NCBI GenBank assembly: GCA_011682595.1
Contig: JAACEH010000058.1
Location: 1-17,247, forward strand
Direction: 5' to 3'
Length of the DNA: 17,247 nt
From: Anaerolineaceae bacterium
GTDB taxonomy: Bacteria; Planctomycetota; Phycisphaerae; FEN-1346; JAACEH01
This document shows, one piece after another, positions 1 to 6,342 of this stretch. A program made the position numbers and the translations under genes. The notes below the pieces were generated by a model. It did no database searches and was not told the origin of the DNA. It worked only from the letters and a program-made list of their open reading frames with translations. Position 1 is the stretch's first letter; every line of letters begins with the position of its first letter.

Positions 1-408
1 GTTGATCGAGGTGCCGTAGAACGCCTTGATCCGCAGGTGCTGCTTGATCCACTTGAAGAACAGTTCCACCTGCCAGCGGCTCTTGTACAGTTCCGCGATG
101 GTCAGCGCCGGCAGCGTGAAGTTGTTGGTCAGGAAGACGAATCGCCGGCCGATGTCGTCGGCATAGTAGCTGATCCGTCGCAGCAGGTCGGGGTAGCGCG
201 TGGAGCTCTTTGGGCCGCACAACCGGATGCTCATGTCGCGCAGGCTTTCGCGGCCGGTCAATTGGGCGAAGGCCATGCAAAGAAACTGGTCGCGGCAGGA
301 GAACCGCCGGGCCTTGTAGTTGCCGCGATAGCGGCGAACACAGCGGTTGAATTCGTGCGTCGGGAAGAAGTCCATCAACTGTGTGAAGACGATTCGTCCT
401 GCATGCAT
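1..408 (-). pseudogene. IS4-family transposase, internally deleted, runs off left edge
   Basis: Read from ATG at 408 down to base 1, this is an open frame of 136 codons. Residues 1-60 match the N-terminal DUF4372-type domain of IS4 transposases (MHAGRIVFTQLMDF, then RDQFLCMAFAQLTGRESLRD). The frame then passes directly into the C-terminal catalytic part (RRFVFLTNNF, LPALTIAELYKSRWQVELFF). The IS4 signature Y-(2)-R-(3)-E-(6)-K is intact in YKSRWQVELFFKWIK. Full-length relatives are about 370-400 residues; here roughly 200 central residues, including the first two catalytic aspartates, are missing without loss of frame. AAGGA lies 7 nt before the ATG. The product should be inactive as a transposase, though a DNA-binding N-terminus could survive. 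The 3' end lies outside the window. Family assignment is from recognised motifs. Confidence 0.88.
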
Positions 409-1076
409 AGGCCAGTCCTTTCCACCGCGGGGTGGAACAATCATGGCCGAAACGGCATGTCGAGTTGAAATCGAAAATGGTCATTTCCATCACTAAGCGA
501 CAATAAATCATGTGGTTACAGAAGATGCGCAAAAGTCTAACGGGACGGTACTGATTGGGGATACAAAAAAGGCTGCATAGTTAACGGCGTTGCGTGCCAC
601 CCGCCATCCTCCCGCCGTACGAGGGGGCTAGTTCGTTCCCCAACCTTCGGACGACGAACCACGTTCGCCGCCAACAAGCCCCCGGCCCCCAACGTCGCAA
701 AACGTACGTCAGACCGCTCAGTTCGGTCCGCCGCGTCGTTGGTTGGCGGCCGAGCTGATTCTGTGGCTGTCGGTTTGCTATATGTCCGTCCAGCCGCCCC
801 ACCCGGGCATGTTTGTCGATTCTGAGGCCACGGGCCTTGTTTTTCCGGCTGCAACTGGTCCAGGAAGGCTGTGGACAAGTGGTATTCAAGGCGCATTCTG
901 CCGGGCCTGCGGCCGGGCGGGCGGGCGATCGGGCTCTTGGCGGCGGGTTTGGGGGGACGCTGACGCCGGATTGGCGGTCTATTGCCGCTCTGCTGCGGCG
1001 GGGGAAGGGGTCGGCAGGGGGTGGAGGAATCGGACCTGGAGTGGGTTTTTGCGGGGCTGTAAAGTGACCGAGCGGT
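409..1076. other. Non-coding or unassigned stretch
   Basis: The first ~140 bases beyond the transposase start are more AT-rich than the rest of the window and probably hold the outer end of the IS4 element, but I cannot fix its terminal inverted repeat. From about 560 to 1076 the DNA is GC-rich. Long frames exist on both strands, but their translations are low-complexity in Pro, Arg, Ser and Gly, lack convincing ribosome binding sites and match no family I recognise. I see no RNA gene. Confidence 0.5.
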
Positions 1077-1105
1077 TTGACTTAACGCGGAATTGGGGGT
1101 ATTCT
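1077..1105 (+). promoter_or_regulatory. Sigma70-type promoter
   Basis: TTGACT (1077-1082), a 17-bp spacer and TATTCT (1100-1105). Transcription would begin near 1112, about 115 bases before the ATG at 1229. The only downstream gene is the degraded RCC1/dockerin-like remnant, so an apparently intact promoter now serves a broken gene. Confidence 0.6.
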
Positions 1106-1228
1106 TAGGTGGACTGGACGGGAGAGTCTGCGCACCTGGGGAGATTCTGTGCCAGTGCCGCACAGTCACCGGTCGCATGGGGCTCGTTTCAGCCGGCATC
1201 AGGCAGACCAACAGTAAGGGGTACGCAT

Positions 1229-1537
1229 ATGGTACGGACTCATTCCAATCGCAGCGGCACCTGCGCTGCGACCGCCGTGGCTGCTGATCGCTGATTCCTG
1301 CGGTTTGCAGCCGGTTTTCTGGCCCTGCTGGTGGCCCTGTGGGCCTTGGCCGGGCAGGCCTCGGCCACTGAGCCGTACTATGCCTGGGCCTGGGGCAGTG
1401 GTTCGCTCGGCCAGCTCGGCAACGGCACGTGGGACAACAGTCTGACGCCGGTCTTCCTGTTCGGAATTAACGGGGCCGCCGAACCCGGCGACGTGCAGAT
1501 ACTGATGAACATCCTGAACAGCATCCCGGTGCCCTAA
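1229..1537 (+). pseudogene. Remnant of a secreted RCC1-repeat / dockerin-like protein
   Basis: ATG 1229 follows AAGGGG at suitable distance and reads 21 codons to an in-frame TGA at 1292-1294. Directly after it, in the same frame, comes a good signal peptide (LRFAAGFLALLVALWALAGQ, cleavage after ASA). One RCC1-type repeat follows (AWGSGSLGQLGNGTWDNSLTPV), then a short end (GDVQILMNILNSIPVP) like the tail of a planctomycete dockerin-type module. A working protein of this class has several RCC1 blades and complete calcium loops, so most of the middle is gone. Translation could restart at CTG 1298 or GTG 1331, giving a 68-80 residue exported peptide, but no ribosome binding site supports that. 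I read it as a dead surface-protein gene. The RCC1 match is firm; the dockerin match is weaker. Confidence 0.6.
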
Positions 1538-1604
1538 CGGGTTGCCGGTCGCCGGTCGCAAGCTTCCACCGGGCACGCGGGCTTAAGCGCTCGCCTGTCT
1601 TCTT

Positions 1605-2747
1605 TTGTTGACAGCCCCTCGCATCAGAAGTTACTCTGGCCCCGACCGGTTCCGCTCCGTGGAGGCCGGCCCGCTGGAAGGAGACAAAACGATTCGTCGG
1701 GACAGATGCCCTGAACTATTGTGGCGGTCCGTGCCTGAAGAGCCGGACCAGAGGCTGCTGCTTCTGGTTGAAGAGGCGGCCGAGGTGGCCCGCTACGCGC
1801 CGTTTCTCGAACACCGCGACTGTCACGTCGTGACCAGCCGATACGAAATCGCAAAGCAGCTTGCGGCCCGCAGCGACCGGGTTGAGTTTGCGGACCTTAC
1901 ACTCCAGGAAATCGAGCCGGGGACCTTTGATGTTGTGCTGTTCCGCGTGGCCAAGGGCAAGGCCCTGGTTCACCAGGTGATAAACCGGGCCTTCGAGGTT
2001 CTGCCGTCCGGCGGTCGGCTGCACCTGGCCGGGCTGCGCTACGAGGGGACCAAGACCTACATTCGCCGGGCGGGGGAGTTGTTCGGCGACGGGGAGCCCG
2101 AGACCCTGATGAAGAGCGGCGCCCGATGCGGGATGATTTCAAAGTGCGACGACAAGGCCGGGCAACTCCTTGCCGACGACGACTACGGCCGCCTGCGACT
2201 GATCGAGGCCGGGCCCGAGCTGAGTTTCTACAGTAAGCCGGGCATCTACGGGTGGGACAAGGTCGATCGCGGCAGCCGGTTGCTGGTTTCGTGCCTGGAC
2301 GACCTGGGCGGCCGAAGCGTGTTGGACCTCGGCTGCGGATACGGTTACCTGTCGATCCAGGCCGCCCGGCTGGGCGCCGCAAGGATCGTAGCCACCGACA
2401 ACAGCGCTGCCGCCCTGGCCGCCTGCCGCAGAAATTTCCAGGTGCGGGAGATTCCCGGCCAGGTCGTCCCGAGTGATTGCGGCGACGGCCTCGGCGGACC
2501 GTTTGATCTTATCCTGTGCAACCCGCCGTTTCACCAGGGCTTTAGCACCAGCCGCAACTTGTCCGAACGATTCGTTCGCGGCATGGCCCGCCTGCTGGCC
2601 CCCGGCGGCGGCCGGGCCCTGCTGGTGGCCAACCAGTTTGTGCCCTACGAGAAACTGGCCCGCCACCACTTCCGCAGCATCACCGTCCTGACCCGCCAGA
2701 GGGGCTTCAAGGTGCTGGCCCTGGAAGAGCCGATCCGAACGGGCTGA
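1605..2747 (+). CDS. rsmC: RsmC-type 16S rRNA (guanine-N2) methyltransferase
   Basis: Class I SAM-dependent methyltransferase. RsmC enzymes methylate N2 of G1207 of 16S rRNA in the small subunit. Numbered from TTG 1605, the N-terminal catalytically dead methyltransferase-like domain spans about residues 48-200. A linker with FYSKPGIYGWDKVDRGSRLL resembles the KTLPGVFSRDGLDVGSQLL stretch of E. coli RsmC. The active domain has motif I VLDLGCGYGYLS (239-250) and motif IV NPPFH (306-310), the signature of N2-guanine methyltransferases. The start is uncertain: 1605 has no ribosome binding site and overlaps a TTGACA, whereas AAGGAG at 1678-1683 stands 8 bases before an ATT at 1692. That start would give 351 residues, close to the 343 of E. 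coli RsmC. GTG 1659 is another option. The exact target base is inferred from the family; RlmG-type activity is an alternative. Confidence 0.8.
   Translation: MLTAPRIRSYSGPDRFRSVEAGPLEGDKTIRRDRCPELLWRSVPEEPDQRLLLLVEEAAEVARYAPFLEHRDCHVVTSRYEIAKQLAARSDRVEFADLTLQEIEPGTFDVVLFRVAKGKALVHQVINRAFEVLPSGGRLHLAGLRYEGTKTYIRRAGELFGDGEPETLMKSGARCGMISKCDDKAGQLLADDDYGRLRLIEAGPELSFYSKPGIYGWDKVDRGSRLLVSCLDDLGGRSVLDLGCGYGYLSIQAARLGAARIVATDNSAAALAACRRNFQVREIPGQVVPSDCGDGLGGPFDLILCNPPFHQGFSTSRNLSERFVRGMARLLAPGGGRALLVANQFVPYEKLARHHFRSITVLTRQRGFKVLALEEPIRTG
1608..1635 (+). promoter_or_regulatory. Possible promoter of the rsmC-like gene
   Basis: A perfect -35 hexamer TTGACA (1608-1613) is followed after 16 bp by the weak -10 GTTACT (1630-1635). 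If used, transcription would begin near 1642. That would exclude the TTG at 1605 as a start codon and agree with a start at 1692. The -10 matches only three of six consensus bases, so this is tentative. Confidence 0.3.
1678..1694 (+). promoter_or_regulatory. Shine-Dalgarno and possible AUU start of the rsmC-like gene
   Basis: AAGGAG (1678-1683) is the best ribosome binding site upstream of the conserved part of the gene. Eight bases downstream, in frame, is ATT (1692-1694). No ATG, GTG or TTG lies at a suitable distance from this site. Confidence 0.4.
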
Positions 2748-2833
2748 GCCCGCCGCCCCTCCGCGGCGCACAGCCCCCGCCCCCCGCACTCGTTCCGCCC
2801 TGTCCCATGCCAGTGTGCCCTTGCAGCGGGTGC

Positions 2834-2858
2834 CACGGTCTGGCGAAGCCAGGCCGTG
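2834..2858 (+). repeat. Palindromic dispersed repeat, family 1 copy
   Basis: Arms CACGGTCTGGC and GCCAGGCCGTG around a GAA loop form an 11-bp stem with one G-T wobble. Near-identical copies lie at 6212-6236 (opposite orientation) and 8511-8537. Size, hairpin form and extragenic position are REP-like. Confidence 0.8.
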
Positions 2859-2879
2859 ATTATCCTTCGAGAACCACCT

Positions 2880-2938
2880 CATGGCCTGGCCTGCTTGCCG
2901 TGAGCACCGTCGAAGGGCGGCCAGACCATGGCGCCGCC
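2880..2938 (-). repeat. Palindromic repeat, family 1, interrupted inverted copy
   Basis: The left part CATGGCCTGGC and the right part GGCCAGACCATGG match the two halves of the opposite-strand copy at 8565-8590. Here the apex is expanded by roughly 25-30 bases. With 2834-2858 it forms an inverted pair. Confidence 0.5.
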
Positions 2939-2945
2939 ATCCGCC

Positions 2946-2972
2946 TTGGGTGGCTTGGGTGGCTTGGGTGGC
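2946..2972 (+). repeat. 9-bp tandem repeat (TTGGGTGGC) x3
   Basis: Three exact units of TTGGGTGGC in tandem, followed by AAAAATCC. The same unit recurs three times, slightly varied, inside the pfkB-family gene at 7546-7575. Confidence 0.9.
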
Positions 2973-3191
2973 AAAAATCCGGGGGTTTCCTCTGGAATTG
3001 CGGGGGGCCACAGGCTACACTTCGATCTTGCGGTTGGGTGTGGCTTACTTTTTTTGAGGGCCGCCGGAGCCTGCCGCGCTTTGGCCCACGGACTTTCGTT
3101 ATGCCATGGCCGGAGCGTCCACCCAATCAGTCTCTGAGCAAACCCACTGGACACGGCACGGGCTAAGGGAAAAGGGAAAAGGGAGAAGCTG

Positions 3192-4259
3192 ATGGCCAAG
3201 TCTGGAAACAGTTCCGGCGACGAGAAGGCGTTGGACCGCGTTCTGATGCAGATCGAAAAGCAGTTCGGCAAAGGCTCGATCATGCACATGGGCGACTCGT
3301 CGATTGTGCCCGTCGACGGCATTCCCACGGGGAGCCTCAGCCTGGACATTGCCCTCGGCGGTCGCGGCGTGCCGCGCGGCCGGGTGATCGAACTGTTCGG
3401 CCCCGAGTCCAGCGGCAAAACCACGCTGGCCCTGCACGTGATCGCCCAGGCCCAGAAGACCGACGGCATCGCCGCTTTCATCGACGCCGAGCATGCCCTT
3501 GACCCTTCGTGGTGCCGCAAGCTGGGCGTCAATGTCGAGAACCTGCTGGTCTCGCAGCCCGATTCCGGGGAGCAGGCCCTCGAGATATGCGAGATGCTGG
3601 TCATTTCGGGCGCTCTGGACATCGTGGTCATCGACAGTGTGGCCGCCCTGACGCCGCGGGCCGAGATCGAAGGCAACATCGGCGACACCCACGTCGCCCT
3701 GCAGGCCCGCCTGATGAGCCAGGCCCTGAGAAAACTGACCGCCAACATCTCCAAGACGCGGACCACGGTGCTTTTTATCAACCAGATTCGCATGAAGATC
3801 GGCGTCATGTTCGGCAACCCCGAGACCACCCCCGGCGGCCGGGCCCTGAAGTTCTACTCGTCCGTGCGACTCGACGTGCGGCGCATCGGAGCCATCAAGG
3901 ACGGCGACCGCGTGGTCGGCAGCCGCACGCGATGCAAGGTGGTCAAGAACAAGGTCGCCCCGCCGTTCACGAAGGCCGAGTTCGACATCATGTACGATTC
4001 GGGCATCAGCTACGAGGGCGACCTGGTCGACCTTGGCGTCGAGATCGAGGTGATCGCCAAGAGCGGCGCGTGGTTCAGCTACGGCGACGTCCGCCTGGGC
4101 CAGGGCCGCGAGAACACCAAGATGTTCCTCAAGGAAAACCCGGACCTGGCCGCCGAGATCGACCATGCCATTCGGGTCAAGAAGGGGCTGATTCCGCAGG
4201 AGGAGGGGGCCGGGGCCCCGCAGGCCGAAGCCCGCCAGGCCGAGACCGCGAAAAAATAG
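3192..4259 (+). CDS. recA: RecA recombinase
   Basis: RecA forms an ATP-dependent filament on single-stranded DNA, drives homologous pairing and strand exchange, and promotes LexA self-cleavage. The 355-residue product is full length (E. coli 353). Walker A GPESSGKT is at residues 70-77, the catalytic glutamate is in FIDAEHALD (Glu100), Walker [10 protein letters not shown] is at 142-150, and DNA-binding loop L2 with [20 protein letters not shown] is at 197-216. The C-terminus is a short tail rich in Glu, Ala and Lys. GGGAGA at 3181-3186 lies 5 bases before the ATG. No recX follows. The upstream region is full of repeats and shows no evident SOS box; the next gene has its own TATAAT, so recA is probably monocistronic. 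Assignment is essentially certain. Confidence 0.98.
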   Translation: MAKSGNSSGDEKALDRVLMQIEKQFGKGSIMHMGDSSIVPVDGIPTGSLSLDIALGGRGVPRGRVIELFGPESSGKTTLALHVIAQAQKTDGIAAFIDAEHALDPSWCRKLGVNVENLLVSQPDSGEQALEICEMLVISGALDIVVIDSVAALTPRAEIEGNIGDTHVALQARLMSQALRKLTANISKTRTTVLFINQIRMKIGVMFGNPETTPGGRALKFYSSVRLDVRRIGAIKDGDRVVGSRTRCKVVKNKVAPPFTKAEFDIMYDSGISYEGDLVDLGVEIEVIAKSGAWFSYGDVRLGQGRENTKMFLKENPDLAAEIDHAIRVKKGLIPQEEGAGAPQAEARQAETAKK

Positions 4260-4296
4260 TTCTCACCTGTTGCGAACAAAATTGTCTTAGTCGTAC

Positions 4297-4302
4297 TATA
4301 AT
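4297..4302 (+). promoter_or_regulatory. Promoter -10 element before htrA
   Basis: A perfect TATAAT (4297-4302) in the recA-htrA gap. There is no good -35 at 16-18 bp; TTGCGA at 4270-4275 is 21 bp away. The likely start of transcription is near 4309, leaving a leader of about 90 bases before the ATG at 4401. This is consistent with use of an activator or an alternative sigma factor. Confidence 0.45.
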
Positions 4303-4400
4303 ACTGAAGGCGACCGGCGCACTTGCCGAGAGGTCGCTTCCGTATGGCGGTCCGAGATGCGTTTTTCCGGTACGGATGTCTTGCAGGAGGAGTGGAAGAA

Positions 4401-5642
4401 ATGAATGCCAGGACATGGAAATCAACGGTGGCGGTTTCTCTTTTTGTGGCGGCGACTCTGGTTGCCTGGCCGGTCGTGGCCCGCGGAGACGATTCCGAGG
4501 CCATGACGCAACTGCAACTGCGGATCGAAAAGGTGGCCGCAGAGGTCGGCCGCTGCGTGGTCAGCGTCCAGAATAAAGGCAAAGCCCCGCAAGTGTCCAT
4601 GGATCGGAACTTTGATCCCTGGGACATGTTGCCCCCCGAGTGGCGGCGACGTTTTCCCCAGCGCCCCCGGTCCCCGCAGGAACCGCGCCGCAAGCAGCCG
4701 CAGGAACTCGTGCCGCGCGGGCTGGGTTCCGGTGTCATCATCTCCCCGGACGGTTACATTCTGACCAACCAGCACGTCATCCGTGGCGCCGAAGAGGTCG
4801 AAGTCACCCTGTCCGACAAGCGGCACTTCAAGGCCAAGATCATCGGTCAGGATCCGCGCAGCGACCTGGCGGTACTGAAGATCGAGGCCGATGGTCTTCC
4901 CGCGGCCAAGCTGGACGGTGACGTTGAGGTCAGGCGCGGGCTGTTCGTCCTGGCCATGGGTACGCCGTTCGGTTTCGGGGCCGACGGCCAGGCCAGCATC
5001 AGCTTCGGCATCGTCAGCGGCACGCGGCGGCGCCTGGCCCTGGGCCAGGAAGAGGACCGCTTCTACGGCAAGCTGATCCAGACCGATGCAGCCATCAATC
5101 CCGGTAACAGCGGCGGCCCGCTCTGCGACCTGAAGGGCCGGGTTATCGGCATCAACGTGGCCATCGCTTCCCGCGGCGGCGGCAGCCAAGGCGTGGGCTT
5201 TGCGATTCCCATCGACGAGACGACCCGCGACATCATCCGGCGGCTCAAGAAGGGCAAGAAGATCGAGTACGGTTACCTCGGCGTGGAGATTCGCAATCCC
5301 AAACCGATCGAAAGCAAGACCGCCGGGGCCGAACCGGGTATCGGCGCCTTCGTCAGCAAGGTCGTCCCGGACAGTCCGGCCGCCAAGGCGGGCCTCCTGC
5401 CGGCCGACCTGATCATCGAGATCGACGGCAAACGGATCACCGACGCCGACGACCTGGTGGGCCGCGTGGGACTGACGCCGGTCGGCGGGAAGATCAAGCT
5501 GACCCTCTATCGCAGCGGCAAGAAAATGACCCTGTGGTCCGCCGCGACCTGGGCAGGATGGCCGCCGCCGATGACGACGGCCAGACCCGGCCGGCCCCCG
5601 AGGGCTCGTTCAAGTGGCGGGGCATGGTCCTTCGCGAACTGA
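4401..5642 (+). CDS. DegP/HtrA-type periplasmic serine protease, first frame (frameshifted)
   Basis: Envelope quality-control protease or chaperone of the S1C family. ATG 4401 is preceded by GGAGG at 4386-4390, so upstream codons in this frame are not the start. A signal peptide (residues 1 to about 28, hydrophobic AVSLFVAATLVAWPVVA) exports it. The catalytic triad is visible: His125 in TNQHV, Asp155 in RSDLAVL and Ser237 in GNSGGP. PDZ1 spans about 287-378 (YGYLGVEI, then DSPAAKAGLLPADLI). After GKKMTL (to about 5534) the frame degenerates into a Trp/Pro/Arg-rich tail ending at 5642, while the expected continuation is one frame back, starting at 5534. Loss of a single base there explains both. 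If the shift is real, the product still has protease and PDZ1 but lacks PDZ2. Repaired, it would be about 493 residues, usual for the family. Confidence 0.92.
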   Translation: MNARTWKSTVAVSLFVAATLVAWPVVARGDDSEAMTQLQLRIEKVAAEVGRCVVSVQNKGKAPQVSMDRNFDPWDMLPPEWRRRFPQRPRSPQEPRRKQPQELVPRGLGSGVIISPDGYILTNQHVIRGAEEVEVTLSDKRHFKAKIIGQDPRSDLAVLKIEADGLPAAKLDGDVEVRRGLFVLAMGTPFGFGADGQASISFGIVSGTRRRLALGQEEDRFYGKLIQTDAAINPGNSGGPLCDLKGRVIGINVAIASRGGGSQGVGFAIPIDETTRDIIRRLKKGKKIEYGYLGVEIRNPKPIESKTAGAEPGIGAFVSKVVPDSPAAKAGLLPADLIIEIDGKRITDADDLVGRVGLTPVGGKIKLTLYRSGKKMTLWSAATWAGWPPPMTTARPGRPPRARSSGGAWSFAN

Positions 5643-5878
5643 CCCCCGCCCTGCGCCGCGAGGCCGAGGTCGACGAGGGCGTGCGGGGCGTCTTCGTCAA
5701 CAGTGTCGACAAGGAGAGCAAGACCTATGAGGGCGGCCTGCGGGCCGGCATGGTCATCGACCAGGTTGCCTCGCAGCCGGTCGACACCCTGGACGGACTG
5801 AAGAAGGTGGCCGGCAAACTCAAGGGCGCCGTTTTCGTCAACGTCGTCGGTCGCGGACCGATGATCGTGCACGAGTAA
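5534..5878 (+). CDS. PDZ2 part of the same HtrA protease, in the -1 frame
   Basis: This frame continues the protease with VVRRDLGRM, a linker, and a second PDZ domain (GVFVNSVDKESKTYEGGLRA, then GMVIDQVASQPVDTLDGLKK) ending in VHE. It starts at GTG 5534, overlaps the tail of the first frame by 109 bases and has no ribosome binding site, so it is the 3' part of one gene and not a gene of its own. The junction (AAG AAA ATG ACC CTG TGG) contains no canonical slippery heptamer. A sequencing or assembly error, or a recent inactivating deletion, is more likely than programmed frameshifting. The last 95 bases of this gene recur, diverged, at 6013-6107. Confidence 0.75.
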   Translation: MVRRDLGRMAAADDDGQTRPAPEGSFKWRGMVLRELTPALRREAEVDEGVRGVFVNSVDKESKTYEGGLRAGMVIDQVASQPVDTLDGLKKVAGKLKGAVFVNVVGRGPMIVHE

Positions 5879-5887
5879 TCCTACGTG

Positions 5888-5908
5888 GCATGGGCATCCT
5901 GCCCATGC
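5888..5908. repeat. Hairpin repeat, GCATGGGCA type
   Basis: Perfect 9-bp stem GCATGGGCA / TGCCCATGC with a TCC loop. It is the first of five consecutive hairpins after the htrA stop. A related hairpin (ATGGGCTG / CAGCCCAT) lies at about 6710-6730. Confidence 0.8.
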
Positions 5909-5910
5909 GT

Positions 5911-5933
5911 GCCACGGGCGTCTCGCCCGTGGC
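5911..5933. repeat. Hairpin repeat, GCCACGGGCG type
   Basis: Perfect 10-bp stem GCCACGGGCG / CGCCCGTGGC with a TCT loop, two bases after the preceding hairpin. Confidence 0.8.
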
Positions 5934-5946
5934 CCAAGTCAAGTAG

Positions 5947-5966
5947 GTCGGGTCAACAGACCCGAC
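5947..5966 (+). repeat. Palindromic repeat, family 2, copy A
   Basis: GTCGGGTCAACAGACCCGAC: an 8-bp perfect stem with an AACA loop, preceded by GTAG. Exact copies lie at 5991-6010 (inverted), 6280-6299 and 6675-6694 (inverted), and a degenerate copy at 8342-8362. A small hairpin GGTCG/CGACC (5967-5981) follows it. Confidence 0.9.
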
Positions 5967-5990
5967 GGTCGGAGGGCGACCCGGCAAAAT

Positions 5991-6010
5991 GTCGGGTCTG
6001 TTGACCCGAC
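5991..6010 (-). repeat. Palindromic repeat, family 2, copy B
   Basis: Exact reverse complement of copy A, 24 bases downstream of it, followed by CTAC. Copies A and B form an inverted pair like the paired REP units (BIMEs) of other bacteria. Its right edge touches the duplicated htrA 3' end. Confidence 0.9.
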
Positions 6011-6012
6011 CT

Positions 6013-6107
6013 ACACGCTGGACGGACTGAGGAAGATCGCCGGAAAACTCAAGGTCGCCGTTTTCGTCAACGTGGTCGGTCACGGACCGATGATCGTGCA
6101 CGAGTAA
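6013..6107 (+). pseudogene. Duplicated 3' end of htrA
   Basis: These 95 bases align without gaps to 5784-5878, the last codons of the HtrA frame, with 8 mismatches (about 92 percent identity), and end in the same TAA. Three of the seven changed codons are synonymous and two change conservatively (Lys to Arg, Val to Ile); Gly to Val and Arg to His are the others. There is no start codon or ribosome binding site, so it is a remnant, either of a tandem htrA copy or of a local duplication around the hairpin cluster. Confidence 0.85.
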
Positions 6108-6279
6108 GCGGCCTGACGCTCGTGCTTCGTAGCGAAGTGCTACTTCGCAGAGTAGCATATGTTTTGCGCGGTTGGGCGCCTAGGCCGGGCCATGATGCTG
6201 TGCGGGATGATCACGGCCTGGCTCCGCCAGACCGTGGCACCGGCTTTTCGCCTGACAGGCACGGAAGGGGTAGGGGTAG
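6108..6279. other. Intergenic hairpins between the htrA remnant and the Mrr_N gene
   Basis: No gene is supported. It contains a hairpin GCGAAGT/ACTTCGC at 6132-6148 and a family 1 palindrome at 6212-6236. Frames crossing the stretch are built from repeat sequence. Confidence 0.6.
6212..6236 (-). repeat. Palindromic dispersed repeat, family 1 copy
   Basis: Arms CACGGCCTGGC and GCCAGACCGTG. Read on the minus strand it equals the 2834-2858 copy except in the loop and is flanked by the same TGCCA...TGATCA-like bases. Confidence 0.8.
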
Positions 6280-6299
6280 GTCGGGTCAACAGACCCGAC
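6280..6299 (+). repeat. Palindromic repeat, family 2, copy C
   Basis: Exact 20-base copy of 5947-5966, again preceded by GTAG. It lies 43 bases before the ATG of the Mrr_N-like gene. Confidence 0.9.
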
Positions 6300-6342
6300 A
6301 TTCATATTGCACGACGTGACCTACGCACTGACGGAGGCGACC

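Larger units (their letters stand above)
2748..3180. other. Repeat-bearing intergenic region before recA
   Basis: No gene is supported here. It holds a GC-rich inverted repeat right after the rsmC-like stop (CGCCGC...GCGGCG, without a T-run), two copies of a palindromic repeat (2834-2858 and an interrupted one at about 2880-2938), and a three-unit 9-bp tandem repeat (2946-2972). I see no clear promoter for recA and nothing recognisable as an SOS operator, though a lineage-specific LexA site cannot be excluded by eye. Confidence 0.6.

Noticed and set aside
37..468. 143-codon plus-strand frame at the left edge
   Set aside because: Antisense to the IS4 transposase, whose motifs are clear on the minus strand.
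537..1211. 224-codon minus-strand frame
   Set aside because: Low-complexity Pro/Arg/Ser translation, no ribosome binding site and no recognised domain; it crosses the promoter at 1077-1105.
1292..1294. In-frame TGA as selenocysteine or reassigned codon
   Set aside because: No selenocysteine-type context or hairpin is evident, TGA serves as a normal stop for several other genes here (for example rsmC-like, AraC and pfkB-family genes), and the gene is otherwise degraded.
3000..3191. SOS (LexA) operator before recA
   Set aside because: I found no E. coli-type CTG-N10-CAG or Gram-positive-type GAAC-N4-GTTC site; a different operator cannot be judged by eye.
3099..4166. 355-codon open frame antisense to recA
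   Set aside because: It mirrors recA's high-GC codon pattern, has no family-like sequence and lies over an unmistakable RecA. Same reasoning for long antisense frames over the DegT-family gene (11616-13028) and the HEAT gene (15266-17146).
5520..5540. Programmed -1 frameshift in htrA
   Set aside because: No X-XXY-YYZ heptamer, and the 0-frame tail is long and unlike any HtrA end; a base error or mutation is simpler.
5947..6010. Family 2 palindromes as intrinsic terminators or a CRISPR array
   Set aside because: No T-runs follow the stems, and the units are in alternating orientation without regular spacers.
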